From an uncultured Collinsella sp. (GTDB lineage: Bacteria > Actinomycetota > Coriobacteriia > Coriobacteriales > Coriobacteriaceae), in contig CALFGH010000060.1 in NCBI GenBank assembly GCA_937958315.1, forward strand, positions 1 to 7,015: a stretch of 7,015 nt of DNA, given 5' to 3'. This document shows, piece by piece, positions 1 through 5,738 of the stretch (position 1 is its first letter; the number at the start of each line of letters is the position of its first letter). The translations under genes and the position numbers were made by a program. Under the pieces are notes generated by a model. The model was not told the DNA's origin. It searched no databases and was given only the letters and a program-made list of their open reading frames with translations.

Positions 1-2328
1 AAGGAGGAGGCTGCCCGCGAGGCCCAGCGCCGCGCCGTTCCCGCTTCAGACTCCGGTTCGCGCTTCCGTTCGCTGCTCGACCAGATTGCCGCACAGGAGA
101 CCGTGCTCAAGGAGAAGAAGGACGCCGAGGACAAGGCCAAGGCGGAGCGCGCCGCTGAGCGCGGTAACCGTCGTGGCGGCAACAACGACCGCCGCGGTGG
201 CCGTCGTAACGATCGCAACGCCTCCGACAGCAACTCCGAGCGCAACGCCTCCGAGAGCCGTCCGCACAGCCATCGCACCAACGCCAGCAACAACGTCGCT
301 GCCGGCATGGATTTCCCCAACCCCGATAAGCAGGGCAAGGGCAAGAAGCGCAAGGGCGGTCACGGCAACGATGAGGACCACTATAGCCGCATGGCTCGTG
401 AGGCCGAGGAGTACAGCCGTGAGAAGGTGCTCGAGGAGGCCCGCGCCGCCGTCGAGGAGGCCTCTCGCGAGTCCACCGGTCGCCGCAAGAAGCGCAAGGA
501 GAAGCGCGAGCGCGAGGCTGCTAAGGCTCAGGAGGAGCGCAAGATTGAGGAGGCGCTGGCCCAGGGCGTGAACCCCGAGGAGCTCGACGCCATCAAGGTC
601 TCCCAGGGCGTTACCGTCCAGGAGCTCGCCGAGGCGCTCGACGTTCCGGCCAACGACATCATCAAGCGCCTGTTCCTGCTGGGCACGCCGCTCACGATGA
701 CGCAGTCCATGTCCGACGACCTCGTCGAGCTCGTTGCCGACGACCTGGGCCGTCAGATCAAGATCATCACCCCCGAGGAGGAGAACACCTTCTCGTTCTA
801 CGACGATCCCGCCGACCTTAAGCCGCGCGCCCCGGTCGTCACCGTCATGGGTCACGTCGACCACGGCAAGACGAGCCTGCTCGACGCCATCCGTCACACC
901 GGCGTCGCTGCCGGCGAGGCGGGCGGCATTACCCAGGCCATCGGCGCTTCGCAGGTCATGATCAACGACCGCAAGATCACCTTCATCGATACCCCGGGCC
1001 ACGCCACCTTTACGGCCATGCGTGCCCGTGGCGCCAAGGTGACCGACATCGTCATTCTGATCGTGGCTGCCGACGACGGCGTCATGCCTCAGACCATCGA
1101 GTCGATCAACCACGCTAAGGCCGCTGGCGTACCCATTGTCGTCGCCGTCAACAAGATCGATAAGCCGGGCGCCAACCCCGACCGCGTGCGCCAGGAGCTC
1201 ACCGAGTACGGCATCATCCCCGAGGAGTGGGGCGGACAGAACATGTTCGTCAACATCTCGGCCAAGCAGAAGATCGGTATCGACGACCTGCTCGAGACCG
1301 TGCTGCTCCAGGCCGACGTGCTCGAGCTCAAGGCCAACCCCGACACCTTTGCCTCCGGTAACGTCCTCGAGGCTAAGCTCGACAAGGGCCGCGGTTCGGT
1401 CGCTACCGTGCTGGTGACCCGCGGTACCCTGCACGTGGGCGATACGCTGGTCGCCGGCCTTACCTACGGCCGCGTCCGCGCCATGCTCGATCCTAAGGGC
1501 AACGCCGTCACCGAGGCCGGCCCCTCCGACGCCGTCGAGATCTTGGGCCTGCAGTCCGTGCCCAACGCCGGTGACGAGTTCCGCGTGTTCGAGGACGAGC
1601 GCGAGGCTCGCGCCCTGGCCGATGAGCGTTCGCTCAAGGCCCGTATCGAGGAGCAGAGCCGCGTGAAGCACGTCACGCTCGAGAACCTCTTCGAGACCAT
1701 CGCCGACGCCGAGGTCAAGGAGCTCAACCTGATCATCAAGGCCGACGTCCAGGGTTCCATCGAGGCCCTTCAGGACTCGCTTGACAAGATGGATCAGTCC
1801 GAGGTCCGCATCAACACGATCCACTCCGCTGTCGGTGCCATCAACGAGACTGACGTCGTCCTGGCCGACGCCTCCAACGCCATCATCATCGGCTTTGGCG
1901 TGCGTCCCGACGGCAAGGCCCGCTCCGCCGCTGAGCGCGAGGGCGTCGAGATTCGTTGCTACGACGTTATCTACAAGTGCCTCGAGGAGCTCGACGCTGC
2001 CCGCATCGGCATGCTTAAGCCCACCGAGGTCGAGGTCTCCACGGGTACCGCGACCGTCCTTGACACCTTCAAGGTGCCCAAAGTCGGTATCGCCGCCGGT
2101 GTCCGCGTCGAGGAGGGCGAGATCGCCGCGACCGATTCCGTGCGCCTGGTGCGCGACGGCATTGTGGTCTTCAACGGCAAGATCGCCTCGATGCGCCACT
2201 ACAAGGACGAGGCCAAGAGCCTCAAGAGCGGTTCCGAGGGCGGCATTGGCCTGGAGAACTTCCAGGACATCAAGCCCGGCGATCAGATCGAGGGTTACCG
2301 CATCGACCAGGTTGCCCGTACCGAGTAG
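1..2328 (+). CDS. infB: Translation initiation factor IF-2, 5'-truncated by the window edge
   Basis: IF2 is the GTPase that brings fMet-tRNA to the 30S subunit and promotes subunit joining. The frame is open from base 1 to the TAG at 2326-2328, giving 775 visible residues; the true start lies upstream. Codons 1-195 are a charged, disordered, Arg/Asn/Ser/Lys-rich linker. An IF2_N helical module lies around codons 198-250. The G domain has GHVDHGKT (850-873), GGITQ (922-936), DTPGH (988-1002), NKID (1150-1161) and SAK (1258-1266). Barrel domain II, the C1 domain (from about codon 560) and the C2 domain (from about codon 680) follow. The end of C2 keeps the usual GLENFQDIKPGD style but lacks the usual Cys in G-x-E-C-G, and the GGITQ motif has Ala where His is usual. 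Codon use is extremely biased: codons 17-733 contain no TTA, CTA or TCA. It leads directly into rbfA after 11 bases, so the two are almost certainly co-transcribed. The identification is secure. Confidence 0.98.
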   Translation, partial: KEEAAREAQRRAVPASDSGSRFRSLLDQIAAQETVLKEKKDAEDKAKAERAAERGNRRGGNNDRRGGRRNDRNASDSNSERNASESRPHSHRTNASNNVAAGMDFPNPDKQGKGKKRKGGHGNDEDHYSRMAREAEEYSREKVLEEARAAVEEASRESTGRRKKRKEKREREAAKAQEERKIEEALAQGVNPEELDAIKVSQGVTVQELAEALDVPANDIIKRLFLLGTPLTMTQSMSDDLVELVADDLGRQIKIITPEEENTFSFYDDPADLKPRAPVVTVMGHVDHGKTSLLDAIRHTGVAAGEAGGITQAIGASQVMINDRKITFIDTPGHATFTAMRARGAKVTDIVILIVAADDGVMPQTIESINHAKAAGVPIVVAVNKIDKPGANPDRVRQELTEYGIIPEEWGGQNMFVNISAKQKIGIDDLLETVLLQADVLELKANPDTFASGNVLEAKLDKGRGSVATVLVTRGTLHVGDTLVAGLTYGRVRAMLDPKGNAVTEAGPSDAVEILGLQSVPNAGDEFRVFEDEREARALADERSLKARIEEQSRVKHVTLENLFETIADAEVKELNLIIKADVQGSIEALQDSLDKMDQSEVRINTIHSAVGAINETDVVLADASNAIIIGFGVRPDGKARSAAEREGVEIRCYDVIYKCLEELDAARIGMLKPTEVEVSTGTATVLDTFKVPKVGIAAGVRVEEGEIAATDSVRLVRDGIVVFNGKIASMRHYKDEAKSLKSGSEGGIGLENFQDIKPGDQIEGYRIDQVARTE
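214..254 (+). repeat. Short direct repeat in the disordered IF2 linker
   Basis: The 14-base word CGCAACGCCTCCGA occurs at 214-227 and again at 241-254, a 27-base (nine-codon) period. It encodes Arg-Asn-Ala-Ser-Asp/Glu twice, giving a nine-residue tandem unit rich in Asn and Ser. It lies in frame inside the low-complexity N-terminal linker of infB, a region whose length varies widely in the family. It probably arose by slippage or in-frame duplication and has no visible separate role. Confidence 0.6.
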
Positions 2329-2332
2329 GGGG
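2327..2332 (+). promoter_or_regulatory. Ribosome binding site of rbfA
   Basis: AGGGGG begins inside the infB stop codon and sits seven bases before the rbfA ATG. It is a purine-rich Shine-Dalgarno variant at proper spacing and supports the ATG at 2340 as the start. Confidence 0.7.
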
Positions 2333-2339
2333 TAGCGCT

Positions 2340-2750
2340 ATGAAGCAAACGCAGGCAACCCGCCGTTTGGGCGAGCAGCTTCGCGAGAAGCTTGGTTATA
2401 TCCTGCTCTTTGAGGTTTCCGATCCGCGTCTCGACCTGGTCACCCTGACTGCGGTCGAGGTCGCGGTGGACCGTTCGTTCGCGCGCGTGTACGTGTCGTG
2501 CGACGCGAGCCGCTACGAGGAGGTCATGGAGGCGCTCGCCAGCGCCAAGGGCCGCATTCGTAGCCTGTTGGCCCGCTCGCTCGATTGGCGCGTCACGCCC
2601 GAGCTCGATTTTCGCATCGATCGCTCGACCGATGAGGCCGAACGCATCACGCGCGCGCTGGAAAACGTTCCCGCCACGCTTGCGATCGAAAAGGACGAGG
2701 ACGGCTATCCCATAGCGGATGCCGCCCAGGAGGCAGCTTTAGATGAGTAA
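2340..2750 (+). CDS. rbfA: 30S ribosome-binding factor A (RbfA)
   Basis: RbfA is a small single-KH-fold protein that binds the immature 30S subunit near helix 1 of 16S rRNA and helps late maturation, especially in the cold. The 136-residue product matches the usual family length of about 115-135. It opens with a basic helix (residues 1-20, KQTQATRRLGEQLREKLG). Next come the strand segment VSDPRL-DLVTLTAVEV (26-41) and the strand ARVYVSC (48-54). The family's helix-kink-helix around ASAKGRIRSLLARSLDWR (67-84) leads into PELDFRID (87-94), the characteristic C-terminal strand. An acidic tail follows. The ATG at 2340 is preceded by AGGGGG seven bases upstream. Codon use is visibly less strict than in infB, with GAA codons and T- or A-ending codons appearing. 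Its last eight bases overlap the start of the downstream DHH gene. infB-rbfA adjacency is a widespread arrangement and agrees with the call. Confidence 0.96.
   Translation: MKQTQATRRLGEQLREKLGYILLFEVSDPRLDLVTLTAVEVAVDRSFARVYVSCDASRYEEVMEALASAKGRIRSLLARSLDWRVTPELDFRIDRSTDEAERITRALENVPATLAIEKDEDGYPIADAAQEAALDE
2728..2733 (+). promoter_or_regulatory. Ribosome binding site of the DHH phosphoesterase gene
   Basis: A perfect AGGAGG lies inside the 3' end of rbfA, nine bases before the ATG at 2743. It fixes that ATG as the start even though the start lies within rbfA. It is the strongest Shine-Dalgarno match in the window, suggesting independent initiation as well as coupling. Confidence 0.85.
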
Positions 2751-3786
2751 TTCCGCCGACCTCGCATCGTGCGAGTCTGCAGATATTCAGCGACGCATCC
2801 TCGAGCTCATCGAGGGTGCGTCCTCCATTGCGATTTCGGGACATACGTCTCCTGATGGTGACGCCCTGGGCTCCGTGCTGGGTCTGGGCTTATCGCTTAT
2901 GAAGTTTTTCCCCAACAAGGACATTGCCCTGCTGCTGGCAGACGATGACCCGGTTCCGCGCATCTACCGCTTTATGGAGGGTGCCGACCGTCTGGTGCCG
3001 GCATCTGCGTATACCGGCAATCCGGACCTGTTCATCTCAGTGGACGTGCCGGTCGTCGAGCGTCTGAACAACTCAGCCGAGGTACTCCGCCGCTCGTCGC
3101 ATGTGGTGTGCTTCGATCATCATCCGGCGCGTGAGGAATTTGCCGAGCTGAGCCTGAGGTGCGTCGGCGCCGCAGCCTGCGCCATGATCATCGACCGTTT
3201 TTTGGACAATTGCGGCATTGTGGCTCGCGATGGTGTCGCGACCTGCCTGCTGTGCGGCCTGGTGACCGATACCGGTCGTTTTCAGTACCAAAACGCCGAT
3301 GCCGCTGCGTTCCATGCCGCCTCGCGCCTGGTCGCGCACGGTGCCGATCCCGCGCGTGTTGCGCTCGAGGTCTACCAGAGCATGCGTGTAGAGTTCTTGC
3401 ATCTTAAGTCCATCGTTATGGGCCGCATCAAAACAGTGGCGCACGGTCGCGTGGCATATAGTTATGCGTACCAGAGCGACCTCGAGGCCTGCGGCGTCAC
3501 TTCGGATGAGTGCGACGGCCTGGTCGATGTGGTGCGTTCGGTTATGGGTGTGGAGGTCTGCCTGTTTCTGAAGGGCATTGAGGGCGATACCAAGGTACGC
3601 GGCAACCTGCGCTCCAAGGGTGACCTTGATGTGTCCGAGATCGCTGCCAACTTTGGCGGTGGCGGGCATCATGCCGCCGCCGGCTTTTCCAACAACGGAA
3701 CGATTCGCGAGACGCTCGCCGTGGCACTTCCCATGCTGGCCGAGCTGGTGGGGGAGGATCCCGCTTCGGTGACCGTCGAGCTCTAA
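2743..3786 (+). CDS. nrnA: DHH/DHHA1 phosphoesterase, NrnA-type nanoRNase / pAp phosphatase
   Basis: The likely role is cytoplasmic degradation of very short RNAs (2-5 nt) and dephosphorylation of 3'-phosphoadenosine 5'-phosphate, using two Mn ions. The 347-residue product has the usual two-domain layout. The DHH domain has motif I H34-TSP-D38-G-D40-ALGS, motif II D101 in FISVDVP, motif III D125-H126-H127, and motif IV D176 in LVTDTGRF; all metal ligands are present. The DHHA1 domain has LRSKGDLDVSEIA (289-301) with R290, followed by the substrate-binding GGGGHHAAAGF (305-315). This is the NrnA/MgpA arrangement rather than RecJ, which is much longer, or GdpP, which carries membrane and PAS/GGDEF-like domains. 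The start overlaps rbfA by eight bases as ATGAGTAA. Placement between rbfA and truB is common in Gram-positives. The protein has at least ten cysteines, several near the DHH core. The family is certain; which activity dominates (nanoRNase, pAp phosphatase or c-di-NMP hydrolysis) cannot be read from sequence. Confidence 0.93.
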   Translation: MSNSADLASCESADIQRRILELIEGASSIAISGHTSPDGDALGSVLGLGLSLMKFFPNKDIALLLADDDPVPRIYRFMEGADRLVPASAYTGNPDLFISVDVPVVERLNNSAEVLRRSSHVVCFDHHPAREEFAELSLRCVGAAACAMIIDRFLDNCGIVARDGVATCLLCGLVTDTGRFQYQNADAAAFHAASRLVAHGADPARVALEVYQSMRVEFLHLKSIVMGRIKTVAHGRVAYSYAYQSDLEACGVTSDECDGLVDVVRSVMGVEVCLFLKGIEGDTKVRGNLRSKGDLDVSEIAANFGGGGHHAAAGFSNNGTIRETLAVALPMLAELVGEDPASVTVEL

Positions 3787-3801
3787 CATTTTGGATGGTA
3801 C

Positions 3802-4734
3802 ATGGCTCGTCGTACGCCTTCTCAATTGAATATGCTGCTCGCCGTCGATAAGCCGGTGGGCTGTACGTCCCACGACGTGGTATCGCAGTGCCGACGCGCC
3901 CTCCATGAGCGACGCGTCGGCCATGCCGGTACGCTCGACCCCATGGCCTCGGGTGTCATGGTGGTGGGCGTGGGCCAGGCGACCCGTCTGCTGGGCATGC
4001 TAACTCTCGATACCAAAAGTTATGTCGCCGACATTTCGTTTGGCGTCGAGACCAACACCGATGACGCGGAGGGCGAGGCCGTTCGCACGGTGCCCGTTGC
4101 CCCCGAGCTGCACGATTTCGCTTACGCCCGTAAGCAACTAGCCGCTATGCTTGGCCCGCAGATGCAGGTGCCGCCAGCGTTTTCGGCCATCTCGGTCAAT
4201 GGCGTTCGCGCCTATAAGAGTGCTCGCGAGGGCAATGCGGTAGACTTGCCCCCGCGCCCCGTCGAGGTCTATGCCGCCGACCTGATCGCCGTGAGCGGCG
4301 AGGGCGATACGTGCGTCTGGACCGTGGCGTTTTCGGTAAGCAAGGGCACCTACATTCGCGCGCTCGCTCGCGATCTGGGTCGCGCCTGCGACAACGCGGC
4401 GCATATTTCCGCACTGCGCCGTACAGCCTCCGGCGTTGTTTCCATCGGTGCCTGCCATGCGGTCGAGGAGCTTTCTGCCGAGTCTGCTGCTGGCTTTGCC
4501 CTGGATCCCATTGCGGCACTGGGCGCCACGCGCGTCGACTTGCCGGGTGATCTTGCCGACGATCTGCTGTGCGGACGTCGTATTCCTATTGAGCGCGCGC
4601 TTGGGGGCTTCGATGCGTCGAAGGCGCCGTTTGCGCTGGTGCTCGATGGCGGGCTCAAGGCGCTCGCCCGTATCGAGGGCGGTCGCTTTGTTATGGAGCA
4701 TGTCTTTCCGCAGGCGATCGGCGGTGTTCGATGA
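3802..4734 (+). CDS. truB: tRNA pseudouridine(55) synthase TruB
   Basis: TruB isomerises U55 to pseudouridine in the T-arm of elongator tRNAs and also acts as a tRNA chaperone. The 310-residue protein starts family similarity at LLAVDKPVGCTSHDVV (12-27). The catalytic aspartate is D46 in GHAGTLDPMASGVM (40-53). Further landmarks are the KSYVADISFGVETNTDDAEG stretch (72-91), QVPPAFSAISVNGVRAYKSAREG (122-144) and SKGTYIRALARDLG (180-193) with the uracil-contacting Arg/Leu segment. After LRRTASG (205-211) the C-terminal PUA-like part is weakly conserved. In the FSAI-K-x-x-G motif the usual Lys is Ser131. The start is the first possible one after the upstream gene's in-frame TAA at 3784. GGATGG at 3793-3798 is a poor, close ribosome site; ATG 3832 (Met11) is a less likely alternative with no Shine-Dalgarno. 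The gap from the upstream gene is 15 bases, and the gene overlaps ribF by four bases as ATGA. Confidence 0.97.
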   Translation: MARRTPSQLNMLLAVDKPVGCTSHDVVSQCRRALHERRVGHAGTLDPMASGVMVVGVGQATRLLGMLTLDTKSYVADISFGVETNTDDAEGEAVRTVPVAPELHDFAYARKQLAAMLGPQMQVPPAFSAISVNGVRAYKSAREGNAVDLPPRPVEVYAADLIAVSGEGDTCVWTVAFSVSKGTYIRALARDLGRACDNAAHISALRRTASGVVSIGACHAVEELSAESAAGFALDPIAALGATRVDLPGDLADDLLCGRRIPIERALGGFDASKAPFALVLDGGLKALARIEGGRFVMEHVFPQAIGGVR

Positions 4735-5738
4735 TGCTGACCTCCCACGAGCTCGCGCGTATCTTTTTCGCGGGCGAGTCGGATGAGGCCCGCATCGTCC
4801 CCGCCGATGCATTTGATGATTGCGCGTGCCTGGGCGCCGCGTCGATCGCCATCGGCGTGTTCGATGGCGTGCATCGGGGGCATCGCGAACTGATCGACGC
4901 GGTCGTTCGCGATGCGCGTAACCACGGCTGCAAGGCGGTCGTGGTCACCTTCGATCCCGACCCGGACGTAGTGGTGAGCCGCGCACCCGCTCAAAAACTA
5001 ATGACGACGGCCGACCGTCTTCATGCCCTGGCTCTCACCGGGGTCGATGCGGTCGTGGCCGTTCCCTTCACGCCTGCGGTGGCGGCTCTCGACCATGAGG
5101 GCTTTCTTAAGCTGCTGTCGCGCGTCGTCGATATCCGCTCGATTCGCGTGGGCAGCGACTTTAGGCTGGGTCGCGGCGGCGCCTCGGGCGTTGCCGAGAT
5201 GCAGACATGGGGTGCCGAGCACGGCGTTGACGTCTATGGCCACGAGCTGCTGTGCGTCGAGGGGCAGACGATCTGCGCCACCCGTATTCGCCAGGAGCTG
5301 CGTCAGGGTCATGTCGAGCTTGTCGCTGGGCTGCTCGGCCGCCCGTACATGCTGCGAGGTATTGTTGCCGGCGGTCGTCACCAGGGTTCCGACATGGGTT
5401 TTCCTACGGCAAATATTCAGGTGCCCGAGGGCATTCAGGTGCCTGCCGATGGCGTCTACGAGGGCCTGGTGCTGGTCGACGATACCGTATGGCCTGCCGC
5501 TGTCAACGTGGGCCTGCCGCCGACGTATGCCGACGATGCCGCCTCGGCGCATCTCGAGGCCAACCTGATCGGGTATGCGGGCGATCTGTACGGCGCCTCG
5601 GTGTCGCTGGCGTTTACGCGTTGGCTGCGCCCGTCGCGCGTGTTCGATTCGCTGGACGAGCTTATCGCGACCGTCGAGGGTAATATTGACGATATCCGTC
5701 ATCATTTGGGTGAGCAGGGGGTGAGCATCTGTGATTAG
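4731..5738 (+). CDS. ribF: Bifunctional riboflavin kinase / FAD synthetase
   Basis: RibF phosphorylates riboflavin to FMN and adenylylates FMN to FAD. The 335-residue length is close to the family norm of about 310-340. The N-terminal adenylyltransferase half has IGVFDGVHRGH (41-51), with the H48-x-x-H51 nucleotide-binding pair. It also has VTFDPDP (72-78), VGSDFRLGRGGASG (140-153) and ATRIRQEL (183-190). The kinase half begins near LLGRPY (201-206), with GFPTAN (223-228) carrying the metal and phosphate residues T226 and N228, DGVYEG (240-245), NVGLPPTY (259-266) and the presumed catalytic E276 in LEANL. Several usually conserved residues differ: N to V43, H to D77, SS to C182-A183, R to P263, and D to G281. 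Core catalytic residues remain. No Shine-Dalgarno is apparent before the ATG, which shares the ATGA overlap with truB, so translation probably depends on coupling; ATG 4734 is an equally plausible neighbour. truB-ribF adjacency is classical. The last eight bases overlap dnaG. Confidence 0.95.
   Translation: MMLTSHELARIFFAGESDEARIVPADAFDDCACLGAASIAIGVFDGVHRGHRELIDAVVRDARNHGCKAVVVTFDPDPDVVVSRAPAQKLMTTADRLHALALTGVDAVVAVPFTPAVAALDHEGFLKLLSRVVDIRSIRVGSDFRLGRGGASGVAEMQTWGAEHGVDVYGHELLCVEGQTICATRIRQELRQGHVELVAGLLGRPYMLRGIVAGGRHQGSDMGFPTANIQVPEGIQVPADGVYEGLVLVDDTVWPAAVNVGLPPTYADDAASAHLEANLIGYAGDLYGASVSLAFTRWLRPSRVFDSLDELIATVEGNIDDIRHHLGEQGVSICD
5716..5721 (+). promoter_or_regulatory. Ribosome binding site of dnaG
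   Basis: AGGGGG lies in the 3' end of ribF, nine bases before the GTG at 5731. An in-frame TGA at 5722-5724 rules out any earlier start, so this site decides the GTG start. The nearby ATG at 5741 is in another frame. Confidence 0.75.

Noticed and set aside
103..105. GTG at 103 as the start of infB
   Set aside because: The same frame is open to base 1 and encodes linker-like sequence upstream; IF2 of this type has a longer N-terminus, so this is an internal valine.
46..2199. A 717-codon open frame on the minus strand, fully inside infB
   Set aside because: It is in exact codon register with infB and stays open only because infB uses no TTA, CTA or TCA codons there; it ends at the first TCA (46-48). 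Its translation is a low-complexity run of Gly, Leu, Val, Asp and Ala with no domain motifs.
1781..2335. Plus-strand alternative-frame frames in infB, such as this 184-codon one, and similar ones in ribF (5023-5568)
   Set aside because: Their products are Arg/Ser/Pro/Ala-rich, typical of an out-of-frame reading of GC-rich coding sequence, while the overlapping gene is well conserved.
2333..2340. Palindrome TAGCGCTA between the infB stop and the rbfA start
   Set aside because: Eight bases with no loop or flanking extension; expected by chance at this size, and too short for a terminator or operator claim.
3787..3801. nrnA-truB spacer as a possible promoter or terminator
   Set aside because: Only 15 bases, no hairpin with a T-run and no room for -35 and -10 elements.
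3073..3924. Minus-strand open frame of 283 codons across nrnA and the start of truB
   Set aside because: nrnA and truB share a frame, and this is their antisense register shadow, ending at a TCA codon of nrnA. There are no recognisable motifs or a ribosome site.
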